A stretch of DNA of 64,000 bases from positions 424,547 to 488,546 of the forward strand of contig KV918777.1 of NCBI GenBank assembly GCA_002049455.2, written 5' to 3'. Every line of letters begins with the position of its first letter. Positions within the stretch are counted from its first letter, which is position 1. The notes below the pieces were generated by a model. It did not search any database, had not been told where the DNA came from, and worked only from the letters and a program-made list of their open reading frames with translations. The stretch comes from Porphyra umbilicalis. Its lineage: Eukaryota > Rhodophyta > Bangiophyceae > Bangiales > Bangiaceae. Below are positions 9,959 to 19,722 of this stretch, piece after piece. Made by a program: the position numbers and the translations under genes.

Positions 9959-10642
9959 TTACACCCTTCTTCTCGCCGTGAGCCGGTGTCGCGCACAGTG
10001 CTGGCGGACCTTCTCAGCCGGGAGGTCCTCCACGTAGTGCCAGGAGTCCTCCCGAGGTCCATAACCGAACCATCTTACCTTGAGCATGAGTCGCTCCTGG
10101 TCGTCGTACCCCTGTCCGACAAAGTGGTCCAAGACAGTCTCAATCGGTTTACTCGCCGATGAGCGTAGGGAGGGGACCCGCCACGCGGCCAGTGCCCGTT
10201 CCCACGCCGGTTCATCCTCTGGTGGTTCTGGGGCCCGGGTGGCATGGTTCCCATTGACGGTACAGATACCATAGTCACTTTCGATGGTAAGCCGACGCCC
10301 GTCGGTCTTCAAGATCTGGTAGGGTCCCAGTGTCTTGAAGACGAGTTTACCTCCCTGGTTCTCGAGGGACTTCACGAATACCCAGTATTCAACTTGGAGG
10401 GCTTCGCGGCGAACCTGCACGCGCTTGTCGAAGGCTCGTTTGTACCGGGCCTTTGCCATTTCCATTGTATCGCATACTAGGGGGATCAGGGAGTCGAGGC
10501 GCTGGAGGAAATTCTCCTTGGCTCGCCCGGGGGCTACTATCTCCCCTGGGTCGGTGCCCGCTGTAAGTCGTTCGATTGCCACGGGAGTAAGCCGTCGGGG
10601 ACTTACGAACGCGAAGGGGACTTGCCCGGTGCTACTATGCAC
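9959..10642 (-). pseudogene. C-terminal fragment of E2 pol (integrase end plus chromodomain)
   Basis: This fragment contains the last part of a chromoviral integrase. YNSQVHSSTG just upstream and the frame from 10642 match the end of the integrase core. A GPYQILKTDGRR segment, as in E1 (GPYKVL), follows. A chromodomain, VLDHFVGQGYDDQERLMLKVRWFGYG to HYVEDLP (split here as two motifs), lies at about 10000-10140. The frame meets TAA just beyond 10670, so everything upstream is missing. Its stop faces the antisense ORF stop across 139 bp. Confidence 0.85.
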
Positions 10643-10704
10643 TTGCGAATTGTAAGCCGTTACTACTAGGCTTAATTATCGGGACCACGTATCTACGTGG
10701 TCAC

Positions 10705-12026
10705 TTACGTATGGTGCGTGTCCCAAAAATGAGACATGCGCGTTTTCTGAAGGACTGACACATCACTGCACGGGGGCAGGCGGCGTGGGGTACGAGAAAT
10801 TTCTCGACTGGCCTCCATGCGAAGAGCCTCTCCCGACGCGTGCTTGGCTGACAACTCCTCAGCACCCGCCTGTGGGCCCTGTACAGGGGGGGGAAAAAAG
10901 TTTACGATCGGATTGGGCGCTCTGAAACGAGACCAAGCCGGGTGATTGAGACCTGATTGAGAAAAAGTCGCCTGGAGGCCTCGTTTATTGCGATTGACTT
11001 TATATTTTTTCGAGTGACCGCGGGCGTTCACCAAGGCGGTCTCCCGGTCAGGCGTCGACCGCCACAAAGCAGAGAGATACGAGTCCGGCAGACGGGCCCA
11101 CTCCTCACACAGGGCATCAAACAAACCTTCCAGGGTCGTTGGGGGCTGCGGGCCTCGAGCATGGACTACAGGTTCTTAATGGCGTTCATGTCGGGGCTCT
11201 GCGGCGCCCAGTCGAGGCGCTGCACGCCATGCAGCGCCATGTCCTTGCCCAAATTAAGGGCGCGGTGAGGTCCGCAGATGTCCTCCAGCAGCATAAGGTT
11301 GCCGGTGCCGCCGTGCGTGTCCTCAATGAACGGCAACAGGTGCTCGTGGATTATGTCCATATAATGGACCTGATTGAGGCGGCCGTTCACGCGCACGATG
11401 GGCGTCCTCCCTCGCGCTGAGAACGCGTCCCAGACCGACAAGCTCAGCCGCCGCGACTTAAAGGATGGTCGCAAGCATGCGGGCAGGTAGCGCTCGTGAG
11501 AGCGTCGCCACACCCGCGCCTCCCCGCGCTCCGGCCGCACGGTTAAGGTGCTCTCGTCGGAGAAGGCCACATCCTCCCATCGGCTGAGGGGCCAGGAGAC
11601 CTTATCCCGAGCCCATCTGAGGCGCTGGGACACGTGGTGGCTTCTCAGGTACGGCTTGGATACTGCCACGTAGTTGAGCAGGAAGGCCCGGTGAAAGTAG
11701 CGATGTACCGTCAGACTGCAAATCTTGTTGGTCATAAACCGGTTCACCTCGGCCGTCAGCTGATCCAGGGACCATGTACGGTGCCGGTACACCAAAAGTT
11801 GAAGGTGGCGGCCCTCCCGAGCCGACAAAAAGCGGGGGCGGCCGGCACGACGGCGGCGCGCCGCTGTCCCCTCCCGCCGCACCCGCGCCGCAATGGTCGC
11901 CACCATGCTCAGGGGCAGCTCCATGCGGGAAGCAATGAAGCGGTTGGTCATACCTGCCTCCACGAGCACCCACACGGCCTCCCTGGCCGCAGGGGGCACC
12001 TCCTTGGAGCCCTCGGAGCGCCCCAT
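10705..12026 (-). pseudogene. Tc1/mariner transposase, catalytic residue lost
   Basis: This was the cut-and-paste transposase. The ATG at 12026 begins MGRSEGSKEV; helix-turn-helix DNA-binding domains follow (about residues 10-110), then the DDE core. The first acid is in AFSDEST, the second in LLEDICGPH. The third, normally the E of PDLNPIENLW, is K in PDMNAIKNL. Spacing between second and third is the 34 residues typical of Tc1. The next codon, expected Trp, is TAG (11166-11168), and the C-terminal part (FDALCEEWARLPDSYL) continues in another frame from about 11125 downward. All three defects argue that it is dead. Confidence 0.85.
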
Positions 12027-12635
12027 TGAGGAGATGGGGACGAAGACGAGTGAATAACCCCCCCCCCCCCCCCCCCCCTCGAATGGTCTGAAAAGGCGAT
12101 GTTCTGCTCCGCGATCGATCGCATCTGGCCCAAATCGGGTGCGATCGTAAACTTTTGTGCCCCCCCTGTACCCTGCTTTATATCGGAGCGCAACTCGATC
12201 GCTCCAGTGCGGGGCCCACCGCACTTGATGGCACTTGAAGTGATGATCCACAGCTGATCTGCGATCGAGTAATCCGTTGTCTCAAGTCTATCAGGTTTTG
12301 CCTGCCTACCCCCCAGGAACACCTCGTGAAGAACGAGGCATAAGTCTTGGAACGTCCTTCTGCGCCTCAATGCACCATTTATGATTCAAATCCACGATCG
12401 AGCGTCATGAGCGCCTCCGGTCGTTGTCGTTTCGGAACAGATTGTCCAATCATCTGTAAATTATCATGTGGGCGACAAAGTGCTCCACTTTGCTTTACAA
12501 GCGCACAATGACTGTACTAAAGTCTATCCCATTCTATTACAGTGTGTATTCGACTATGCGACGCGGGGCCACTTTATAGTAGCCTACTTCGAAATCACTC
12601 TTAGATCATCATTTGGGGTGTGTCACTGCAGGGTT
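10711..12635 (-). mobile_element. Tc1/mariner element, inactive
   Basis: Ends are approximate. The left end near 10711 (GTGCGTGTCCCAAAAATGAG) and the reverse complement of 12605-12635 (GTGACACACCCCAAATGATG) resemble each other as degenerate terminal inverted repeats, with TA nearby on both sides. Between them is a broken transposase on the - strand. A C run lies at about 12059-12078, upstream of its start. A 9-bp-arm hairpin (GACCACGTA/TACGTGGTC, 10683-10702) sits just outside the left end. Confidence 0.5.
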
Positions 12636-14581
12636 AGGCGCAATACCACTGTACTTGCGCCCGATTGCGGTCTCGCTACTTGTACCGACTCAGAGCCGAT
12701 GCGCAGCAAGCAAAAGGTGCCAAGGCCTACGGAGACGGTGTTTGCCAACAGCGCCATCAAGAACGCGACAGAAAAATGAAGGCTCTTCAGCTTCGCTAGT
12801 CTTCGTCCTCTCCTGTGAGAAACATTTCATCCTCCTGAGCGATGGTGCTCACGTCATCCTCGACGACAAAGCACCTCTCCACCGCACGGCCTCTATCTTC
12901 CTTCAACACCCCCAGAAGGTCTACAACCAAACCAGTGTTTTTCAAGAGAGAGACCACCTCTGACACGTCCGCATGGACGCTGTCAGCTACAGGTAGAACC
13001 TCATGCAGCTGTGTGTGCACTACAGCGTCGATCTTGTTTGTCGCGACTGAGAGACCCCGCCAACACGACTGGGGAAGTTGATGATCGGTGGGGGGGAAAG
13101 GGCCGCGGTCAAGCAGGTGGTAATTTGATGGTGGGGGGATGGTGTGCGGTGCGGTGGCGACGGAAGCTGTCTCAATGCATGACAACGGGGGCACATGCTT
13201 TATGCCTGAGTCAGCAGTCCCATGGAATGACGTCGCTGCAGTCTGTTTAATTGCAGTAAGGACCGGCTCGTTTATATGACCGGGTCGTATAAACGAGCGC
13301 CCTATTATCGAATACACACTGTACATAGACCCCTGGGAATTCCAGGCACGTGCGTGCAATACCCTGGCCTTCAGGGCGGTGGCGCGCTTGGCGACGCATC
13401 GACACCGGGCACGCCGGACGACTCCATAGCCACGAGCGCGCACGGGGACACATACAGCCACGTTTCCGTGGCGGGGGAAACGTGGGGCGGGGAAAAGGGT
13501 GCCGCCGCCGGCACCGCAGCGGCGGCGGCTCGCCGGCGTCGCGCGACGCCGACGGGAGGGGCCTTCACTCCGCTTCGCAGCGCATCTGTAACCGCGCCGG
13601 TAGAAGGCAGGCCGACGAGCCGACGCAACAGAGGCCGGCGCGCAGGCACGATCACCCGCGGGTCATCGCGGTCGCGTTCAACCCCCGTAGTCGCTGCGCG
13701 CGGTCGCCGCGCCCAACGCGGGGCGGTGGGTGAGGTGGTAGGGGGGCAGGCACCGTCCGGGCCCTGTGACCCTTGTGGCAGGACAGGTCTTCTCAGTCAC
13801 GCAACTCTACTCGCTTTTAGCGTCATCGCGACCCTTCCAACGTCGACACGCCCTCAGATCCCCGAGAGCACACCCAACAGCGTCTTCCCCGAGTCCGAAT
13901 GTGTATACGTGTCAGAAACGTGTCTCCCAAATGCTCCACGTGGCTCCATTTTGGCTCTTGGGGTTGGGGACGGCTCCACAGCAACGTCGGGCACCCCAAA
14001 TCGAAGAGAGAAAACGCGAATCTAGTTGATCGGAATCATATAAGTACACACAGATTCAGCGGGCAGAAATTAGGGGGTGAGGCCCTTGTCCCCCATTCTC
14101 TGCACGATTTGGGGAGTCGGAGCGCTACTCCCCATCTTGTTCAGCTCTCTCATTGGCTGGCGCTGCTTTGACCGCCGTTCGAAAAGCTTGTGTCGTGGCA
14201 TCCGGCTTTTTAGAAAACTGCAGTGACAAACCATGCACTTTGTGTCGCGGGAGAGCGTTCGAGCGCTCACCGTTTGCAACGGCATCACGACTGCTACGGA
14301 CCGTCGCATCGAGCACGTGACCACAGGCGACCGTGCCTCCACCCCGGGATGCGACCGTTTCGGGGGTCCAGCGGGGGGCATTGAAACGGTCTGCCGGGGG
14401 GGTGGGCGAAAGGAAATCTGCTCTGTCCGTGCGGTGTGTTCACTGTGGGGTGCTGGGGAGATCCGAGTGCAGATGGCACCGTCAGGGCGGCGCCGTCGTC
14501 GTCGACGGCCGGCCGCCGCCACCGTCGTGGCGACCGTCTTCTTCGCGCGATGGACGACCCTTTGATTTGTTCGCAGACGCG
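12636..14581. other. Spacer with dispersed repeat R1, no supported gene
   Basis: The stretch from 12636 to 13330 holds only an unassigned - strand frame (12796-13461) whose predicted end is acidic (TGEDED); I cannot support it as a gene. A hairpin with 11-bp arms (GCTCGTTTATA, 13266-13298) precedes R1. From 13881 to 14581 I see nothing but the probable 5' flank of the next transposase. Confidence 0.4.
13332..13880 (+). repeat. Dispersed repeat R1, single-arm copy
   Basis: The segment starting near GGAATTCCAGGCACGTGCGT and running to CACGCCCTCAGATCC is closely similar to each arm of the large palindrome at 23279-24730. It is the only one of the three copies not paired with an inverted partner. 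No coding frame is conserved between copies. Confidence 0.75.
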
Positions 14582-15607
14582 ATGCAGGAGGATACGGAGG
14601 ACCTACAAATTGCTTCGGCAGTTGTGGCACACCTACACGCGTTGCGTCATTGGCGGAAGCGTGCCCGTGGGTCTCGGGTGCACCGGCGGCCGCGTTATGT
14701 TGGATCTATGCCGGGCCGCCGGCCAAATAAGCGGCGTAACTTCCGCTCAGGTTTGCGTGCTATTTTGAGAGATCATTTGGGTCTCAATGGGGAGCCGCCC
14801 GTCTACAACGAGGGTGACTTTGAGCGTCGGTTCCGCGTGCCGCGCAGCGTGTTTCTTCGTATAAACAATGCCGTGAAGGACCGACTTTTTTTTGCGCAGC
14901 GCATCAATGCGACTGGCCGGTTCCAGGCTCACCCCTTGCAAAAGGTGGTTGCGGCTTTTCGAGTCATTGCGTATGGGGAGGCGCCGGACAGGACTGATGA
15001 ATATATGCGACTGTCCGCTTCAACTATTGCTATGTCGGTGCGAGAGTTGATGCGCTTTATTGTGGATGAGTTTGGACCCTCATATGTGCGTCCCCCCACC
15101 CCTGAAGAACTGCAGCGCATTCTGACGCGCAATGCTGAGCGCGGGATGCCCGGTTGCATGGGCTCCCTTGACTGCAGCCACTGGTAGTGGCGCAACTGCC
15201 CTAAGGCGTTCGCTGGCATGTACCAGAATCGTCACGGAAAGCGTTCCGTGGTGATGGAGACCGTTTGTGATGAGGACCTCTGGATTTGGCATTTATTTGT
15301 GGGGTGTCTTGGATCTCACAACGACCTCAACGTTATGCATGTTTCCCCCCTCTATTTATCCGTTACGAACGGAGAATGGCCGCCCCGTACATTTTCTTAC
15401 ACTGCTAACGGCACGACCCGCACGCTCCTGTATTATCTTGTGGATGGTATTTATCCTCGGTTTGCGTTTTTCGTCTCTCCGTTTCCTGACCCCACGACAG
15501 GAGTAGAGGTTACATTTAACCGACTTCAAGAAGCCCTGCGGAAAGATGTCCAACGACTGTATGCCGTGCTTATGGCACGGCTCAATTTGGTTATTCTCGT
15601 GTGCTGA
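14582..15607 (+). pseudogene. PIF/Harbinger transposase (plant-type family), inactive
   Basis: It belongs to the plant-transposon (HARBI1-like) DDE family. The frame is open further upstream, but ATG 14582 (MQEDTEDL) fits the family. FERRFRVPRSVFLRIN is the usual N-terminal signature. GCMGSLDCSHW carries the first catalytic Asp and CLGSHNDLNV the second. The codon after HW is TAG (15185-15187) where Gln or Trp is expected; the same frame then continues with KAFAGMYQNRHGKRS. The third catalytic acid, normally RKDVER, is Gln here (RKDVQR). The C-terminus fades after 15607. A stop plus a catalytic change make it inactive. Confidence 0.85.
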
Positions 15608-16493
15608 GTTGTGCTTTTGGGCTGCAGCTCACGATCGAACGCCGAAATGGCCATGATCGACTCGTGGGGGCAGGCACGACTCTCGAGTCGTGCTCCAAGC
15701 CCATCCCGCGCGAAAACTTGGATAGCATTGCTTGGACTGCGAGCCCAAATGTATGGACCAACAGGAAGAAATTACACCTGAGATTTTAGCTGACTCATGA
15801 CCGGTGTGCTGTCGCGACGCGATGGACTCATCCACGCATCCAGCACCAGTCATCGTCGCGTGGCACTCCCTCCGGCCTGCCTGTGTCTCGACGCGCTTGC
15901 TCGGAGAGGCAGCCAACCAGCGAGCACGCCGTGTGGCCTGTCAGGCTCCAATGGTGCCTGCGACGCGTGGGGGGAGCGTGACACTGGATTTTGGAGGCCA
16001 CCTCAGTGGTGTGTCGGACGGGACGCGGACTGCAACCGCTCAGGATTTGTGTGGGAGGACATGCGGAGCATCCCCACAGTCGCACATTGTTGCTTCGTTG
16101 CCCCCATCCCACCCCCCCCCGCACCACACCACCTGCAATCGCGTTGTTCCACAATGCTGGACAGGGCCCCACAACACCGCTTGGCAGGATGGGGCGGGCC
16201 ACCGCTGCATGCGGTGTGGGGGGTGGCCATGGCGCCATATAATCCCACACCGCTCTCCATGCAGCGTCGGTCGGGTTCCGCCCCATCACCGCCCGCGCAC
16301 CGACCCGTGCAATTCGCGTCCCCGCAATGTCTGCCCGCGGCACCGCGTCACGCCGCAGCGCCCGCCGGTCTAGCTCTCTCACCAGCCGACGACCGAGCAC
16401 GCCGGCAGCGACCGTCCCCCCCTCCCCCCCCCCCCCCCCCGCTCGCGGTTGTTCTCCCCCCCGCTCGCGAGTGCGACACGCTCTGTCCGGGCT
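15608..16493. other. No recognisable gene
   Basis: Frames here are Pro/His-rich and not convincing. A C run lies at about 16421-16440. It probably contains the left part of the next Harbinger element, but I could not find its terminal inverted repeat. Confidence 0.4.
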
Positions 16494-17099
16494 ATGTCTC
16501 CCGGCCCACAACCTCGGCCAGACCTCCCCTCTGGGGCGAGCCGCCCCCGTAGCCCCCTGCCCTCTCTCCATCGGTCTCCGTCTGGACGCTCGCGCATCTC
16601 TCCAAGCCCTACCCGTGGTCTTGTACGCCCAACACTGCCGATTAGGTCGTCCTTCTCTTCTTCACATCCATCCTCTGACCGTGGGCGCGGCGCGCATGCC
16701 CGCAAGCGGCGCAAGGCTGCTGCGCCGTCGCGTGGTGGGGGGAAGCTCTACTGGGGAAAAGATGACTCGACAGAGCTCCTGAAGCTTATGGTGCAGTCAA
16801 AAGACAAGCGGGACTACTGCCTCAAGGGGAGCAAGTGGCAGACCCTCAGCCACATCACCAGGGACTTTGCGGCCCACCTGTCCGCGCGCTTTCTTACCAA
16901 GACGTACACGGACAAGCAGGTCAAGTCAAAGATCCGCAACCTGGAGGACCGCTGGAGGGGCGTGCACGCTGAGGTCGAGAGCTTGAGGAACAACGAAGAC
17001 CCGAGTCTGATAGTAGAGAAGAAAGGTTCGCCTCGCTGTGGACGTGTGTCCTTTGCTTTGGTTACAATACCCGCCTCACTTAGTTGTGTTGGCATCTAA
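16494..17099 (+). CDS. Myb/SANT-like DNA-binding protein of a PIF/Harbinger element
   Basis: About 201 residues from ATG 16494; the frame is open slightly upstream but without ATG. The first half is Pro/Ser/Arg-rich. From about residue 85 there is a trihelix-like domain (KLYWGKDDSTELLKLM, then KGSKWQTLSHITRDF, then KQVKSKIRNLEDRWRG), the kind of Myb/SANT-like fold PIF/Harbinger elements use as their second protein to bring transposase to DNA. The stop TAA (17097-17099) is followed in the same frame by the ORF at 17277, so the two may be one gene joined by splicing or readthrough. A pyrimidine-rich TTTCAG at 17152-17157 is a possible acceptor. Confidence 0.7.
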   Translation: MSPGPQPRPDLPSGASRPRSPLPSLHRSPSGRSRISPSPTRGLVRPTLPIRSSFSSSHPSSDRGRGAHARKRRKAAAPSRGGGKLYWGKDDSTELLKLMVQSKDKRDYCLKGSKWQTLSHITRDFAAHLSARFLTKTYTDKQVKSKIRNLEDRWRGVHAEVESLRNNEDPSLIVEKKGSPRCGRVSFALVTIPASLSCVGI

Positions 17100-17276
17100 T
17101 GGGCAACTGTTGGACGACGCGCGATTTCTGACACGTTTCCCAACTTCCTGCTTTCAGTTTGGTTCTTCCACGACGAACTCTTATGGCTGCCCATATGCTT
17201 GTTTTCGACAGGCCAGTTTGTTTCGTACGACGTCGGATTCTCTCTCTGGTTCCCCAAACAAGCTGTCGAAAAGAAC

Positions 17277-18230
17277 ATGCAGATGGAACGCGGGCTACAG
17301 GGTGTACCAGCCGGCGGTGCCAGTCATGATGACCCAACGCCGCCGGCTGCTGCCCAGTCCCCCGCTCCATCCGCCTCCGAGAACGATGGCTCGTCTGAGC
17401 GACCGCCACCTCGTCCGCGGCGGTCGATGGCCGACGTGTTCGAAGTGTCGGATGGCGATAGCCCCAGTCGTCGACGTGCGCGACCAGAAAGCTGCCCTCC
17501 GTCTCCCTCTCCCACTCGTTTGGCATCAACGGCTGCACGAAGTGGCCATTCCGCGAGCATGGGGGATTTGTGTACAGCATCTCGGGCTGCTTCCAGGGAC
17601 GAGCAAGCAAATTGGCCGCACGACGCGCGCCCACGCTCGCCTGGTCGATCCCCCCCGCTGTCTCTCCCGCACACGGCTGAGCAGCTCGTGGCGCCGGTCG
17701 GCGTCCTCAAGCAGAAGAAGCCCTGCTCGAGTAAGGCGGTGGCAATCTTCGACGGCCTGCACATGCTTACGATGCAGTGTGCGGCCGCGTCCGAGCAGCG
17801 CGAGAGCGCGCGCATGGTGTCGGCAATCGCGGCGAATGAGCACATGGACAAAGAGATTGTCCTAGCCAACAAGAAGATCAAGTTGGAGCAGCGCAAGCTG
17901 GAGCAGGAAGAGAAAGCCCGGGCTGTATCTCGCTCTATGCGCCGTGACATGCACATGCTCTCCATGGTGATAGCTTTGCACAAGGCCGGGCTACGCATGG
18001 ACGATTTTTTGGCGCAACGTGCCGCCCTGGCTCGGAGCGACGCGACGACAACGACCGATGCGGATCAGTCGGCGACCGCGCCCGCAACCGCCGGGACCGC
18101 CGCCGTCATTGACGGCATGAGCGAGCCACTGAGCCTTGCGGGCGCCGCCCACGCACCGCCCCAAAGTCTGCCGAGCGGTGGGCCGTCGGCCGACGCGGGC
18201 GGCCACGGTGACACGCCTGAGAAGCAGTAA
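17277..18230 (+). CDS. Coiled-coil ORF next to the Myb-like protein
   Basis: 317 residues from ATG 17277 (MQMERGLQG). The frame is the same as that of the Myb-like ORF and stays open from just after its TAA. The N-terminal half is Ser/Pro/Arg-rich. A charged helical segment (about residues 165-240) contains NKKIKLEQRKLEQEEKARA and should form a coiled coil, common in the C-terminal half of Harbinger Myb-like proteins. It is followed by an Ala/Thr-rich tail. I recognise no catalytic domain. It is most likely the second part of the Myb-like protein. Confidence 0.55.
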   Translation: MQMERGLQGVPAGGASHDDPTPPAAAQSPAPSASENDGSSERPPPRPRRSMADVFEVSDGDSPSRRRARPESCPPSPSPTRLASTAARSGHSASMGDLCTASRAASRDEQANWPHDARPRSPGRSPPLSLPHTAEQLVAPVGVLKQKKPCSSKAVAIFDGLHMLTMQCAAASEQRESARMVSAIAANEHMDKEIVLANKKIKLEQRKLEQEEKARAVSRSMRRDMHMLSMVIALHKAGLRMDDFLAQRAALARSDATTTTDADQSATAPATAGTAAVIDGMSEPLSLAGAAHAPPQSLPSGGPSADAGGHGDTPEKQ

Positions 18231-18438
18231 TTGTGTCAAGTCAAATTCATTGCTGTGCTTGCTCTGATCAATATAGTGGCTAGCCACGTGTCTTGGTCAG
18301 TGTTCTTGTCTCATTTACCTCGTCGCATCGTTTTTTACCTTCCAGTTGGCTCCACTCTGTACTCAGTTGTGCGTCTTGGCCGCCTCTCCCGCGGCAACTA
18401 GTTTTCCCTCCAAGCAGCGGGCCCGTCCGCTTCTTTAC

Positions 18439-19722
18439 TCAGGCATGCGTCTGCCACAACAAATCTACCACTTGGTCGCGCAAGTGGAGGGCCTGGTGAT
18501 ACGCGGCCGTCACATCCAAGTCGGGATGTACGTCGCCAGACCCCCCTCCCAACCTGTCCGCAAGCTCCCCCAACTCCTCACCAACGTCGATCAGAAAGTT
18601 GTGCAGCAACACACATGCTTCCACAATAGAGGGAACAAGTTCCATCTCAGCAGACACAAACCGCAGCACCCGCCACCGCCCCTTCAAAAGGCCAAACGCA
18701 CACTCGACAATCGCTCGCGTCCAGGTCAAGCAGATGTTATAGAAGCGACGCTTCGGGGTAGTGATCTCATCCAATGGAAATGGCTTGAGCAACCAGTACT
18801 CCAAGGCAAAGCCGCCATCAGCCAGCACAACACGACCGGGGTGCAGAACATGACGGCCAGGTGTAGATTGGCGATCGTACCACTCAGACTCCTTAAGCGC
18901 CCTACTATCCCCCAAAGACCCCCGCAAACCAGTTCGTACCCACAGAAACCGCTTCCGAGCGTCCACCATCCCCAACAGCAGCACCCCGTAGAAGCACTTT
19001 TTGGTGTTAAAGGCCAGCCGCCACGCAGCTGTCGGCGTGCGAATGGGGATCAGGGTGCCGTCCAGAACAGCCACCACCCCGGCAATGCGGCTTCCGAGCT
19101 GCTCCACAAAGTCGGCGGCGTTGGATTCTTGCTCACTGCAAGACATTGGGAAACGCACGGGCGGCAGGCCTTTGGCAATCGCCGAGAGCACTTCGCGGAG
19201 GATGGCCGAGAAGGTCGATTCGGCAACGTCCGCCACGTCACATGCGACAAACTGCGAGCCCCCATGAGCCAGCCAGAAAAGGGTGAGCAGCAGCCGAACA
19301 CGTGGCGCCACTGTCGGCGGGCGCCCGACCCGACCATCGCCCGGGCGCCGGAGGTAGGGGCGGACATGCCCATAAAGATGCTCAAAGGTGGCCAAAGACA
19401 TGCGGATGTGGCGCTTAAACCCCTCCACCGTTCGAACCAGGCGTTCCGCCCACGACTGCCCGTTGTCGCGAGTGAAAGCATCCGATGCGGCAGCTCTTTT
19501 GGATGTGAGTAGCTGCCCGCACATCGCCAGCAGCTCGTCTAGCTCCGGGTCGTCGTCCGAGTCGTCGCTGGACGTCGAGGAGCGAGAGGAGGAGGAGCTG
19601 TGGGCGCTCTGCTCGACGCTGTCAGTCAAACAGCCGCTCAGGCTGCTGTCTGTGACGTCGGTCAAGCTGACGGAGGTGCTGAAATCGTGAGGGCCGACAA
19701 CCATCTCGTTCGACTCGTCCAT
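18439..19722 (-). CDS. PIF/Harbinger transposase, apparently intact
   Basis: 427 residues from a genuine ATG at 19722 to the stop at 18439, with no interruption. A Ser/Asp-rich N-terminus is followed by a helical region with FKRHIRMSLATFEHLYGHV. The DDE_4-type nuclease core comes next: first Asp in VVAVLDGTLIPI, second in VVLADGGFALEYWL, and Glu in TRAIVECAFGLLKGRWRVLR. All three acids are present. It converges on the Myb-like and coiled-coil ORFs, 208 bp apart at their stops, which is the two-gene arrangement of autonomous PIF/Harbinger elements. Of the DNA transposases in the window, this one and the KDZ-type enzyme are intact. Confidence 0.88.
   Translation of the reverse strand: MDESNEMVVGPHDFSTSVSLTDVTDSSLSGCLTDSVEQSAHSSSSSRSSTSSDDSDDDPELDELLAMCGQLLTSKRAAASDAFTRDNGQSWAERLVRTVEGFKRHIRMSLATFEHLYGHVRPYLRRPGDGRVGRPPTVAPRVRLLLTLFWLAHGGSQFVACDVADVAESTFSAILREVLSAIAKGLPPVRFPMSCSEQESNAADFVEQLGSRIAGVVAVLDGTLIPIRTPTAAWRLAFNTKKCFYGVLLLGMVDARKRFLWVRTGLRGSLGDSRALKESEWYDRQSTPGRHVLHPGRVVLADGGFALEYWLLKPFPLDEITTPKRRFYNICLTWTRAIVECAFGLLKGRWRVLRFVSAEMELVPSIVEACVLLHNFLIDVGEELGELADRLGGGSGDVHPDLDVTAAYHQALHLRDQVVDLLWQTHA

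Larger units (their letters stand above)
8125..10680 (-). mobile_element. Ty3/gypsy remnant E2, 3' part only
   Basis: This is the 3' end of a second chromovirus on the - strand. It holds the last part of pol (9959-10642) and, convergent with it, the antisense ORF (8125-9819). Its left end is cut by E1 at 8125. Its right end stops near 10680, where the pol frame meets a stop and the flank of a Tc1/mariner element begins. Confidence 0.75.
16494..19722. mobile_element. PIF/Harbinger element, coding core
   Basis: The convergent Myb-like and transposase genes define the core. Terminal inverted repeats and the 3-bp target duplication expected for this superfamily were not found, so the true ends lie outside these coordinates. 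Confidence 0.6.

Noticed and set aside
12796-13461. 221-codon - strand frame
   Set aside because: Its start lies in repeat R1 and only the acidic end looks unusual; no family recognised and no supporting context.
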